A DNA stretch of 64,000 bases from Nocardia anaemiae NBRC 100462. Its GTDB lineage: Bacteria > Actinomycetota > Actinomycetes > Mycobacteriales > Mycobacteriaceae. The position numbers and the translations under genes were made by a program. A model generated the notes under the pieces. The model did not search any database. It was not told where the DNA came from and was given only the letters and a program-made list of their open reading frames with translations. How positions within the stretch are numbered: the first letter of the stretch is position 1; every line of letters begins with the position of its first letter. Of the stretch, positions 26,832-34,898 are shown one piece after another. The DNA lies in assembly GCF_001612725.1 (NCBI RefSeq), contig NZ_BDAZ01000026.1:103228-167227 (forward strand). The letters are read 5' to 3'.

Positions 26832-27599
26832 ATGTACGCAGAGGAGCGCCAGCAGGCCATCGCCGCCCTGGTCGGGCAACGCGGGCGCGTATCGGTCGCC
26901 GATCTGTCCGAGCAATACGGGGTCACCACCGAAACCGTGCGCCGGGATCTGGCGGTCCTCGATCGGATGGGGCTGATCCGCCGGGTGCACGGCGGTGCGG
27001 TGCCCGCGGCGGCGCTCACCGCGATCGAACTCGGCACCACCGAGCGCGAACACTCGCGTGCCGCCGAGAAGGACCGCATCGCCAAGGCTGCCCTGGACTA
27101 TCTGCCCCCGACCGGCGGCAGCGTGCTGTTCGATGCCGGAACTACCACCGCCCGGGTGGCCGCCGCCCTGCCCGCCGACCGCGAACTGGTCGCCGTGACG
27201 AACTCGGTGCCCATTGCGGCCCGACTCAGCGGATTCGGCGGGGTGCGGTTGCATCTGATCGGCGGCCGGGTGCGGGGTGTCACGCAGGCCGCGGTCGGTG
27301 CGGAGGCGCTGCGGGTACTCGGCGAACTGCGGGTCGATGTGGCATTCATCGGGACCAATGCGCTGACCATCGGCCACGGACTGTCCACCCCCGATCCCGA
27401 CGAGGCGGCGGTCAAGCGCGCCATGATCGCCAGCGCCCATCGGGTCGTAGTGGTCGCCGATGCCACGAAGGTCGGGCGCGAGGACCTGCTGAGCTTCGGT
27501 TCGGTCGACGAATTCGACGTGCTGGTCACCGACACCGGGCTGCTGCCTTCGGTGCACAACGAACTCACCGAATACGGCATCGAGGTGGTCACCGCATGA
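26832..27599 (+). CDS. DeoR-family regulator of fructose use (FruR-like)
   Basis: The 255-residue protein has a DeoR helix-turn-helix at the N-terminus (RVSVADLSEQYGVTTETVRR, then MGLIRRVHGGAV). The sugar-phosphate-binding domain follows, with FDAGTTTARVAAAL, GTNALTIGHGLSTPD and VVVVADATKVGRED. Its effector is expected to be fructose 1-phosphate or a related sugar phosphate. It heads the operon: its stop overlaps the start of fruK by four bases (ATGA). The ATG at 26832 follows GGAGGA. Direct repeats in the promoter are the probable binding sites. Confidence 0.92.
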   Translation: MYAEERQQAIAALVGQRGRVSVADLSEQYGVTTETVRRDLAVLDRMGLIRRVHGGAVPAAALTAIELGTTEREHSRAAEKDRIAKAALDYLPPTGGSVLFDAGTTTARVAAALPADRELVAVTNSVPIAARLSGFGGVRLHLIGGRVRGVTQAAVGAEALRVLGELRVDVAFIGTNALTIGHGLSTPDPDEAAVKRAMIASAHRVVVVADATKVGREDLLSFGSVDEFDVLVTDTGLLPSVHNELTEYGIEVVTA

Positions 27600-28546
27600 T
27601 CATCACGCTTACCGCGAATCCGAGCGTCGACCGGACCGTCAGCCTGCGGGAACCATTGCGGCGCGGTGCCGTACTCCGTGCCGAGACCGTGCTCTCGCAG
27701 CCCGGCGGCAAGGGAGTCAATGTCTCTCGGGTGATCGCCGCCGCCGGAGTCGAGACCGTTGCGGTACTGCCCGGCAATGCCGGTGATCCGTTGCTGCGCA
27801 TGCTCACCGATGCCGATATCCGGCACCGCGCGGTGTCGTGCGCCACCCCGGCGCGCACCAATCTCACCGTCGCCGAACGCGATGGCACCACCACGAAAAT
27901 CAATGAGCCCGGATCATCGCTGTCCGCCGAATGCCTTGCCGCACTTGCCAATCAGCTCGACGAACTCGCCGACGAGGCGAGCTGGGTGGTGCTGTCCGGG
28001 TCCTTGCCGCCCGCCGTCCCGACGGATTGGTACGCGTATCTGCTGCACCGGCTGCGCGGCACTCGGATCGCGGTCGATACCTCCGACGCTCCCCTGCTCG
28101 CGTTGGCCGCCGAACTGGAATCGGCCGCGCCGCAACTGCTCAAGCCCAATGCCGAGGAGCTGGCCCAGCTCACCCACGGCGACCCGGTCGAGCTCGAGGA
28201 TCCCGTCGCTGCCGCGCGTGCGGCGAGCACGCTGGTCGGTCGCGGCGTCGATGCCGTGCTCGCGACGCTGGGCGCGGCCGGAGCCGTGCTGGTCACCGCG
28301 GAGGGCGCGTGGCATGCCGCCGCACCCGCCATCACCCCACGCAGCACCGTGGGAGCGGGCGATTCCGCACTCGCCGGATACCTGCTCGCCGAGCTCGACG
28401 GGCTGGACGCGCCGGATCGGCTGCGCCGCGCCGTCGCCTACGGCAGCGCCGCCGCCGCGCTGCCCGGGACCGGGTTGCCCGGCCCACACCACACCGACCC
28501 CCGCGCCGTGGCCGTCACGACGTTGGAATCCCTGCACAGTCGCTGA
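27596..28546 (+). CDS. fruK: 1-phosphofructokinase
   Basis: The 316-residue enzyme is a PfkB-family kinase. MIITLTANPSVDRTVSL is the FruK start, QPGGKGVNVSRVIAAAG the sugar-binding motif, SGSLPPAVPTDWY and LKPNAEELAQL the middle motifs, and STVGAGDSALAGYL the catalytic base motif with aspartate. It phosphorylates fructose 1-phosphate, the product of the PTS, to fructose 1,6-bisphosphate for glycolysis. It overlaps the regulator gene by four bases and lies 11 bases before fruA, all in one operon. Confidence 0.96.
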   Translation: MIITLTANPSVDRTVSLREPLRRGAVLRAETVLSQPGGKGVNVSRVIAAAGVETVAVLPGNAGDPLLRMLTDADIRHRAVSCATPARTNLTVAERDGTTTKINEPGSSLSAECLAALANQLDELADEASWVVLSGSLPPAVPTDWYAYLLHRLRGTRIAVDTSDAPLLALAAELESAAPQLLKPNAEELAQLTHGDPVELEDPVAAARAASTLVGRGVDAVLATLGAAGAVLVTAEGAWHAAAPAITPRSTVGAGDSALAGYLLAELDGLDAPDRLRRAVAYGSAAAALPGTGLPGPHHTDPRAVAVTTLESLHSR

Positions 28547-28557
28547 AGGACACTGCG

Positions 28558-30942
28558 ATGGCCCACTCCCCTGATTCGATCATCACCACCGAGTTGATCA
28601 GCCTCGATACCGACCTCGGCAGCGCCAAGGAAACGGTGATCGCGACGCTCGCGCAGCGCCTCACCGACAATGGGCGTGCTAGCTCTGCCGAGGCATTGCG
28701 TGATGCGGCACTGGCGCGCGAAGCACAATCCGCGACGGGGCTCCCCGGCGGGATCGCCATTCCACATTGCCGGAATTCGGCCGTGACCAGTGCGTCGCTC
28801 GGGTTCGCTCGGTTGGACCCCGCAGTGGATTTCGGTGCCGCCGATGGGCCCGCGGATCTGGTCTTCCTCATCGCCGCGCCAGAGGGCGCTGGCGCGGAGC
28901 ATATGAAGTTGTTGTCGAGTTTGGCTCGGGCGCTTGTTCGGCCGGAGTTCGTGGGGTCGTTGCGGGGGGCCGCGAGTGCTGATGAGGTGGTTGCGCTGGT
29001 TACGGATGTGCTTGCGCAGACGCCTGCGATGACGCCGAAAAAGACTGCGCCTGGCGCTGTTTCGAGCAGCGTGCCCGGCGCCGCTTCGAACGGCAGCGCA
29101 CAAGCGTCCCCGACGGCTTCGAACGGTACCGTCACACCCGCTGCGACGGACGGTGTATCCACGTCCCAGGCGGCTTCGAACGCCGCGGACGCACCCATCG
29201 CGAACGGCACGGCTTCCGCAGGCGCGGCCGCGTCCCGAGCAGATCACGGCGGCGCATCCCAGGCAGCCGCGAACGGCACGCCCGCGCCATCAGCGCCTTC
29301 GATCGGCGCAGCCGTGTCACAAAAAGCTTCGAACGCCACGCCCGCGGCCTCGATCGGCACATCAGAAGACGCCGCAAATGGCCCAACGACTACTCCGGCA
29401 GCGACTGGCGTCGACGCATCGCCCAGCACGACAACACCTGCGCCCGAGGGTGTTTCGGATGACGCGACCGACCCCGCTGCCGGGCGCACGATCGTCGCGG
29501 TAACGGCCTGCCCTACCGGCATCGCCCACACCTACATGGCTGCCGACTCCCTCGTCGCCGCCGGTGACCGTGCGGGCGTCATGGTGCACGTCGAGACCCA
29601 GGGCTCCAGCGGCAGCACCCCGCTGAGCGCCGAAACCATCTCCGCCGCAAGCGCTGTCATCTTCGCCACCGATGTCGGTGTCCGCGGCCGGGAACGATTC
29701 GCGGGCAAGCCGGTCATCGAATCCGGAGTCAAGCGGGCGATCAACGAGCCCGACACCATGGTCGCCGACGCGCTGCGCGCTGCCCTCGACCCCACCGCCG
29801 CGACCGTGGCGGGATCCGCACGCCCCGAAGGTGATTCGGCTCCGGCAGCACTCGGCTGGGGAACCCGGTTGCGGCAGATCTTGCTCACCGGCGTCAGCTA
29901 TATGATCCCGTTCGTCGCCGCGGGCGGCCTGCTCATCGCGCTCGGATTCCTGTTCGGCGGCTACGAAATCGCCGACCACGCCGAGAAAATCGTGCTCGAC
30001 AACTCACTGACGGCATTACCCGACGGCGGCCTACCAACCTATCTCGGCGCGGTGCTGTTCCAGCTGGGTTCGTTGGCATTCAGCTTCCTGGTACCGGCTC
30101 TCGCCGGATACATCGCCTTCGCCATCGCCGACCGACCAGGTCTCGCACCGGGATTCACCGCCGGTGCCGTGGCAGTCTTCGTCGGCGCCGGATTCCTCGG
30201 CGGCCTCGTCGGTGGCCTGATCGCCGGATTCGCGGCCCTATGGGTGGCGAAACTACCTGCCCCGCAATGGGCGCGCGGACTCATGCCGGTCGTGGTCATC
30301 CCGCTGTTCGCCTCACTGATCGTCGGCGCGTTGATGTTCATCTTCCTCGGCAAGCCGCTCGCCGCGATCACCAGCGGCCTCACCAACTGGCTCAACAGCC
30401 TCACCGGCACCTCCGCCCTCGCCCTCGGCGCCATCCTCGGCCTGATGATGTGCTTCGACCTCGGCGGCCCGGTCAACAAGGCCGCGTATTCCTTCGCGGT
30501 AGCCGGACTGTCGGTCACCGACCCGGCCTCGCTGCGCATCATGGCCGCCGTCATGGCCGCGGGCATGGTCCCGCCGCTGGCCATGGCATTGGCCACCGTG
30601 CTGCGTCCCCGTCTGTTCACCACGGCCGAACGCGAAAACGGTAAGGCCGCATGGCTTCTCGGCGCCTCCTTCATCTCCGAAGGCGCGATCCCCTTCGCCG
30701 CCGCCGACCCGCTGCGCGTCATCCCCTCGATGATGGCCGGTGGCGCGGTCACCGGTGCGCTGATCATGGCCACCGGAACCACCCTCAGCGCACCGCACGG
30801 CGGCATCTTCGTCTTCTTCGCGGTAGGCCACATCGTCTGGTTCCTCGCCGCCCTACTCGCGGGCACCGCCGTAGCCGCCCTCTGCGTCACCGCCGCCAAG
30901 GAACTCATCAAGCCACGCACCCCCGCCCTCGCCACCGCCTGA
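28558..30942 (+). CDS. fruA: Fructose PTS permease, fused EIIA-EIIB-EIIC
   Basis: The 794-residue protein imports and phosphorylates fructose. Residues 1-155 are EIIA-fru with the phospho-histidine His70 in GGIAIPHCRNS. Residues about 160-308 are a low-complexity alanine, serine, threonine and glycine linker with repeated ASNG units. EIIB follows with Cys318 in ACPTGIAHTYMAAD. From about residue 430 the EIIC membrane domain starts (GVSYMIPFVAAGGLLIALGF), with about eight to ten helices and the GAIPFAAADP substrate loop. The linker is longer than in most relatives. The ATG at 28558 lies 11 bases after fruK; a much longer open frame upstream is only an artefact of GC-rich codon use. Confidence 0.95.
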   Translation: MAHSPDSIITTELISLDTDLGSAKETVIATLAQRLTDNGRASSAEALRDAALAREAQSATGLPGGIAIPHCRNSAVTSASLGFARLDPAVDFGAADGPADLVFLIAAPEGAGAEHMKLLSSLARALVRPEFVGSLRGAASADEVVALVTDVLAQTPAMTPKKTAPGAVSSSVPGAASNGSAQASPTASNGTVTPAATDGVSTSQAASNAADAPIANGTASAGAAASRADHGGASQAAANGTPAPSAPSIGAAVSQKASNATPAASIGTSEDAANGPTTTPAATGVDASPSTTTPAPEGVSDDATDPAAGRTIVAVTACPTGIAHTYMAADSLVAAGDRAGVMVHVETQGSSGSTPLSAETISAASAVIFATDVGVRGRERFAGKPVIESGVKRAINEPDTMVADALRAALDPTAATVAGSARPEGDSAPAALGWGTRLRQILLTGVSYMIPFVAAGGLLIALGFLFGGYEIADHAEKIVLDNSLTALPDGGLPTYLGAVLFQLGSLAFSFLVPALAGYIAFAIADRPGLAPGFTAGAVAVFVGAGFLGGLVGGLIAGFAALWVAKLPAPQWARGLMPVVVIPLFASLIVGALMFIFLGKPLAAITSGLTNWLNSLTGTSALALGAILGLMMCFDLGGPVNKAAYSFAVAGLSVTDPASLRIMAAVMAAGMVPPLAMALATVLRPRLFTTAERENGKAAWLLGASFISEGAIPFAAADPLRVIPSMMAGGAVTGALIMATGTTLSAPHGGIFVFFAVGHIVWFLAALLAGTAVAALCVTAAKELIKPRTPALATA

Positions 30943-30972
30943 AACCCCCACTCACCCAAGGAGAGAACCCCC

Positions 30973-31230
30973 ATGGCCAGCACCACCGTCACCGTCGCCT
31001 CGACCATCGGCCTGCACGCCCGCCCCGCCAACATCATCGCCGAAACAGTCACCGACTCCGGCGCCGAAGTAACTTTGTCCCTCGTCGGCGGCGACCCCGT
31101 AGACGCAGGCTCCGCCCTCATGATCATGACCCTCGGCGCCGCCTACGGAACTGATGTGGTTGTCACCAGCGACGACCCCAACGCACTCGAGCTCGTAGCC
31201 AAACTGGTCGCCACCGACCTCGATGCTTGA
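30973..31230 (+). CDS. ptsH: PTS phosphocarrier protein HPr
   Basis: The 85-residue protein carries GLHARPAN with the phospho-accepting His15, and the C-terminal ALELVAKLVATDLDA helix. It relays phosphate from PtsI to the EIIA domain of FruA. The segment corresponding to the regulatory serine 46 region reads AGSALMIMTLGA. A serine is present, but no HPr kinase gene is in the window and actinobacterial HPr is usually not regulated that way. It follows fruA after 30 bases with AAGGAGAG before the ATG and closes the fructose operon. Confidence 0.95.
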   Translation: MASTTVTVASTIGLHARPANIIAETVTDSGAEVTLSLVGGDPVDAGSALMIMTLGAAYGTDVVVTSDDPNALELVAKLVATDLDA

Positions 31231-31235
31231 TCGGA

Positions 31236-31367
31236 TCATGCGTCTTCATCCCGATCCCCTTTGTCGACTCGGATGGGCGGATCCGGCTGGTCGGCGTCCG
31301 GTCTCACGTCGCCGGGTTCGGACCACGCCATCCCGATTGCCGTGTGCACGTCCAGAATCCGACGCAC
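31236..31367 (-). CDS. Possible 43-residue protein convergent to ptsH
   Basis: A short minus-strand frame from a GTG at 31367 reads MRRILDVHTAIGMAWSEPGD and continues into an acidic, proline-rich end. Third codon positions are mostly G or C. A stop codon lies a short way upstream in frame, so it is either a complete small gene or the tail of a lost one. I do not recognise it. The remaining stretch to 31503 shows no further feature. Confidence 0.3.
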   Translation of the reverse strand: MRRILDVHTAIGMAWSEPGDVRPDADQPDPPIRVDKGDRDEDA

Positions 31368-31502
31368 CCGCGGTTTCAGCGACTGTTCGCAGGCGGTGAA
31401 TCAGGAGCCAGTATTCCATTGGGAGTGCGACGCGGTGGGGGCGTCCAGTCGTGACGGAACTGAGTGCGGTAGCTGGCCGCTTGGGCGCTCAGCGGTACAT
31501 AT

Positions 31503-31910
31503 TCAGTCGAGGACTGCGGTGGCTTCGATCTCGACCAGATGCTCGGGGACGTCCAGCGCCGCGACGCCGATCAGCGTGGTCGGCGGCACCGGAGTGACCC
31601 CCAGCTTCGCGGTCGCCCGGGAGATTCCATCCAGGAGCGCGGGCATCTTTTCGGCAGTCCAGTCGACGACGTAGAAGGTCAGTTTCGCTACGTCGCCAAA
31701 GGAACCGCCGACCTCGCCCAGTGCGGTGGCGATGTTGAGGTAGCACTGTTCAACCTGCGCGGCGAGGTCGCCTTCGCCGACCGTGACCCCTTCCGCGTCC
31801 CAAGCGACCTGCCCGGCTATGAAGACCAACTTCGAACCCGAGGCGATCGCCACCTGCCGGTAGACATCGATTTTCGGCAGTCCCTCGGGGTTCTTCAGCG
31901 TGATGGCCAT
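31503..31910 (-). CDS. ridA: RidA-family enamine/imine deaminase
   Basis: The 135-residue protein belongs to the RidA (YjgF/YER057c/UK114) family. KLVFIAGQVAWDAEG, VAKLTFYVVD and PTTLIGVAALDVPEHLVEIE are its motifs. RidA hydrolyses reactive 2-aminoacrylate and related imines from pyridoxal-phosphate enzymes. The conserved arginine of archetypal RidA, normally just before the C-terminal VE(I/V)E strand, is not obvious here, so this may be an Rid2-7-type member. It is divergent from an HxlR regulator, with a 24-bp inverted repeat between them. Confidence 0.85.
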   Translation of the reverse strand: MAITLKNPEGLPKIDVYRQVAIASGSKLVFIAGQVAWDAEGVTVGEGDLAAQVEQCYLNIATALGEVGGSFGDVAKLTFYVVDWTAEKMPALLDGISRATAKLGVTPVPPTTLIGVAALDVPEHLVEIEATAVLD

Positions 31911-32002
31911 GTTGTCCGTCTCCTTGTCCGGGCTCCTGCAAGCCCGAGTTCGTCAAACGACTCTTTGAGTCTCTTGTGGTTACTCAGGAACTGTAGGAGA
32001 GT

Positions 32003-32026
32003 GTGCGTTGACATGGAAGAACGCAC
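32003..32026. promoter_or_regulatory. Inverted repeat in the ridA-hxlR divergent region
   Basis: GTGCGTT, 10 bases, AACGCAC is a perfect 7-bp inverted repeat located 23 bases before the hxlR start. The size and place fit binding of a dimeric winged-helix HxlR protein controlling itself and ridA. Confidence 0.5.
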
Positions 32027-32048
32027 TTTTCAGTGACTGAGGAACCTT

Positions 32049-32429
32049 ATGGTGACCAAACAGCTCAGCGGTTCGGCCGAGGATGCCGACCTGCGGCGAG
32101 CCGACTCCCTCGGGCGGGAGATCTTCTCCGAAGTTGCCAACAAGTGGGCGCTGTTGATCATCGAGGCTCTAGGGGAGGGCACCCTGCGCTTCAGCGAGCT
32201 GCGCAGCCGAGTCGAGGGCATCAGCCACAAGATGCTCACCCAGAACCTGCGTATGTTGGAGCGCAACGGCCTAGCTGAGCGGACCGTTCACCCCACCGTC
32301 CCGCCCCGGGTCGAATACACCCTCACCGAAGCAGGCCACGGACTTCGAGCGACGGTCGACGGAATGTGCGAGTGGACCTACCGGTACTTCCAGCACATCG
32401 AGTCCGCCCGGCGACGCTTCGAAGCCTGA
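32049..32429 (+). CDS. HxlR-family regulator
   Basis: The 126-residue protein is a winged-helix HxlR regulator: FSEVANKWALLIIEALGEG, LRFSELRSRVEGISHKMLTQ, then LAERTVHPTVPPRVEYTLTE. Members often sense electrophiles or redox changes through cysteine. This one has a single cysteine in the C-terminal helix (MCEWTYRYF). It is divergent from ridA, which it probably controls. The ATG follows GAGGAA at good spacing; a GTG next to it would only shorten the protein by one residue. Confidence 0.9.
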   Translation: MVTKQLSGSAEDADLRRADSLGREIFSEVANKWALLIIEALGEGTLRFSELRSRVEGISHKMLTQNLRMLERNGLAERTVHPTVPPRVEYTLTEAGHGLRATVDGMCEWTYRYFQHIESARRRFEA

Positions 32430-32518
32430 CGGTCGGTGAATGCGGAAGGCGGGGCATCACAACGGATTTCAGTGCCGGAGTCGGCGACAGCCCGATTGCG
32501 CAAGCGGCCCCGATGGCT

Positions 32519-33454
32519 TCACGCTCCCAGACCGGCACCGGCGCGGAAATCGCTGGGGCGCATACCCCGATGTCGCTTGAACGCCGCGCTGAAACCGAAA
32601 GCGTCCGCATAACCGACGGCCTTCGCCACCTGCGCCACGGTGAGACTCCGGTCGGCCAGTAGTTCCTCAGCCTCATCCATCCGGCATTCGGTGAGATACG
32701 CCAGCGGCGACCGTCCCATGACCTCGGAGAACCGCCGTGCGAACAACGCGCGCGATACCCCTGCCTCGGACGCCAGCGACGCGACTGTCCAACCGGCGGA
32801 CGGCTTTCCGTGCATGGCCTCCAACGCCGGGCCGACCACCGGATCGGCCGGACCGCGATACCAACCCGGCGCGTCGGCGTCCAGCTCGTCGAACCAGTTG
32901 CGCAGCGTGCACACCAACGCCCAGTCGAGCAGCCGGTCCATCATCGCCTGCGCTCCGGCCGGACGCCGGGCCGCATCCGCGGCGATCGACTCCATCCACG
33001 CGCACACCTCCACATCGTCGGTCACGACCAGCACGGGTGGTAGAGCACGCAGCAGCCGTTCGTGGCGTCGGCCGGACGCCCGATAGGCACCGACAATCAG
33101 AGCGGTCTCACCGGCGGGGTCGTTCCCCCAGCGACCGCCGTCCAGCGGGGGATCGCATTTCGCATCCGGCGCGAAGCAGGCGACCTCGTATTCCTCGTGC
33201 GGCAGGCCGACAGTATCCGCGCGGTCGACGAGGACGAACGTTTCCGGGCCACGCACGATCGCGGTGTCCCCCACCATGATCCGACGCTCGAGACCGCCCG
33301 GCAGCAGCAGTGTTCCCGCACCGCGCAGCACGGTGACCATGGTCAGCGGTGCCTCGTCGGCGAACCGGATGCTCCACGGTGCTTCCAAGACCGCGTTGGT
33401 GAGCATAGCCCCCTCGGCACGGATACCGCCCAGCAGTTTGCTCAATGGATCCAC
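32519..33454 (-). CDS. AraC-family regulator with cupin N-terminus
   Basis: The 311-residue regulator has a cupin-like sensor half (LEAPWSIRFADEAPLTMVTV, and GGLERRIMVGDTAIVRG) and a C-terminal pair of helix-turn-helix motifs (WTVASLASEAGVSRALFARR and LTVAQVAKAVGYADAFGFSA). This is the AraC/cupin_6 type. It is divergent from the quinone-reductase-like gene at 33587 with 132 bases between starts, and such pairs are a common arrangement in actinobacteria. It therefore probably activates or represses that gene in response to a small aromatic or reactive compound. Confidence 0.9.
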   Translation of the reverse strand: MDPLSKLLGGIRAEGAMLTNAVLEAPWSIRFADEAPLTMVTVLRGAGTLLLPGGLERRIMVGDTAIVRGPETFVLVDRADTVGLPHEEYEVACFAPDAKCDPPLDGGRWGNDPAGETALIVGAYRASGRRHERLLRALPPVLVVTDDVEVCAWMESIAADAARRPAGAQAMMDRLLDWALVCTLRNWFDELDADAPGWYRGPADPVVGPALEAMHGKPSAGWTVASLASEAGVSRALFARRFSEVMGRSPLAYLTECRMDEAEELLADRSLTVAQVAKAVGYADAFGFSAAFKRHRGMRPSDFRAGAGLGA

Positions 33455-33586
33455 ACCAGCGAGGGTAGACGAACTCCTATCGAATGTAGATCTTTACCCA
33501 TAGATCGTCCATCGCCCGGGGTGTGGAATGAAAACCCAGACCGTATAACCGATCGTCCGGAATCCCGGACCAACAGGGAGGCCCCC

Positions 33587-34279
33587 GTGCAGCACAACCC
33601 GACCGTGGACACCGCGACCACCCGCACCGCGCTGGTCGTCGTCGCTCACCCTCGGCCCGATTCGCTGACCGCCCATATCGCCGAACTGGCCACCCGGCGG
33701 CTCACCGCGGCCAGCTACCGGATCGATCTGCTCGACCTGCACGCGGAGAACTTCGATCCCCGGATGACCGCCGCCGACCTCCCGGAATGGGGTAATCGGG
33801 AGAAGTCCTACTCCCCCGAAGTCGAGAACCATATGCGGCGCATCCTCGCCGCCGACGTGATCGTCGCGGTGTTCCCGGTGTACTGGATGCATGTCCCGGC
33901 GATCCTGAAGGGCTGGATCGATCGGGTGTGGAACTACGGATTCGCCTACGGCCGCAGCAAACCCAGGCTCGCGGGCAAGCGGATGCTGTGGCTGGGCCTG
34001 GCGGGCGCGGCGGCCGACGACGCGGTCGTCGAGCTCATGCAGGACGCGCTCAGCGCGCAACTCAACGACGGTATCGCCTACTACTGCGGCCTCACACAGT
34101 CGTCGGTGGGATTGTTGCCCGGCGCGGAAGAGAAGCAGCAGCGCCTGGATGACGCGGGCAATCTGCTGTTCGACGAAGCCCTCACCGGCGCGGTCCGCGA
34201 AGCCCACTATGCGGGCTTGGAAGACCGGGCGCTGGGCTTCGTCGACGATTTCGTTGCCGCCGAACGGGTTCCGGCCTGA
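33587..34279 (+). CDS. Flavodoxin-fold NAD(P)H:quinone oxidoreductase (MdaB/KefF type)
   Basis: The 230-residue protein has a flavodoxin-like fold: VVVAHPRPDSLTAHIAELA is the FMN/FAD phosphate loop and VFPVYWMHVPAILKGWIDRV the conserved second motif of MdaB, YwrO and DT-diaphorase-like enzymes. It probably reduces quinones with two electrons to avoid redox cycling. The GTG at 33587 follows AGGGAGG. It is divergent from the AraC regulator. A perfect hairpin ends the transcript against the convergent VOC gene. Confidence 0.88.
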   Translation: MQHNPTVDTATTRTALVVVAHPRPDSLTAHIAELATRRLTAASYRIDLLDLHAENFDPRMTAADLPEWGNREKSYSPEVENHMRRILAADVIVAVFPVYWMHVPAILKGWIDRVWNYGFAYGRSKPRLAGKRMLWLGLAGAAADDAVVELMQDALSAQLNDGIAYYCGLTQSSVGLLPGAEEKQQRLDDAGNLLFDEALTGAVREAHYAGLEDRALGFVDDFVAAERVPA

Positions 34280-34291
34280 CCACTGAAGGGC

Positions 34292-34316
34292 TGCGGGCGG
34301 GCAACACCCGCCCGCA
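34292..34316. terminator. Bidirectional hairpin
   Basis: Perfect 10-bp arms TGCGGGCGGG and CCCGCCCGCA enclose a 5-base loop, centred between the stops of the quinone reductase and the VOC gene. It is a probable shared terminator. Confidence 0.65.
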
Positions 34317-34322
34317 CCCGAC

Positions 34323-34775
34323 CTATGCGGCGCAGAATTCGTTGCCTTCGGGGTCGCGCATAACCCACCAGTGACCGGCCGGTCCTTTATCGATTTCGCG
34401 GATCCGGGTTGCTCCCAACGCTTCCAACCGCGCAACGAGCGCATCAAGGGTGCCCGGCTCGCTGTGCACGTCGATGTGCAGACGGTTCTTACCGGATTTT
34501 TCCTCCGGAACGTCTTGGAAGAGTAGTCGCCGACCCCGGCCGACGCCGCTGATCGGGTCGAAGGGGTCGTCGGGGTGCCGGATGGCGGCATAGCCGCGAA
34601 AGGTTTTGCGGCCGTGATGTTCGACGACCGCGTCAGGCGGGAGCTGGCCAGCCGACAGCAGGTGCTCGACGAGCGCGCTCGGGTCCTCGACCTGGTAGTC
34701 CAGGGCCGCGGCCCAGAAGTCGGCGAGGGCGGGTGCGTTGCTGGTGTCTATGACCAGTTTCCAGTTCAAAGCCAC
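34323..34775 (-). CDS. VOC-superfamily (glyoxalase-like) protein
   Basis: The 150-residue protein matches the double beta-alpha-beta-beta-beta fold of the VOC superfamily: KLVIDTSNAPALADFWAAAL opens and HWWVMRDPEGNEFCAA closes it, while RLHIDVHSEP is the central metal-side strand. This subgroup (Glyoxalase_6-like) is abundant in actinobacteria, and most members have no known substrate. The metal ligands cannot be confirmed by eye. The gene stands alone, convergent with the quinone reductase. Confidence 0.82.
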   Translation of the reverse strand: MALNWKLVIDTSNAPALADFWAAALDYQVEDPSALVEHLLSAGQLPPDAVVEHHGRKTFRGYAAIRHPDDPFDPISGVGRGRRLLFQDVPEEKSGKNRLHIDVHSEPGTLDALVARLEALGATRIREIDKGPAGHWWVMRDPEGNEFCAA

Positions 34776-34898
34776 AGGCGGAACCTACCGCAACAGCGTG
34801 CGCAGATCGGCGAACGCGAAGGGCCAGCATCACAGGCTCCATGACATCGTCCGCGAGATCATGCGAAGCGCTGCGTTCGGGCGAACATTTCCGGGACG

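Noticed and set aside
27931..28557. Upstream extension of the fruA frame giving a 1003-residue protein
   Set aside because: The extra part is an arginine-rich out-of-frame reading of fruK. The EIIA domain begins exactly at the ATG at 28558.
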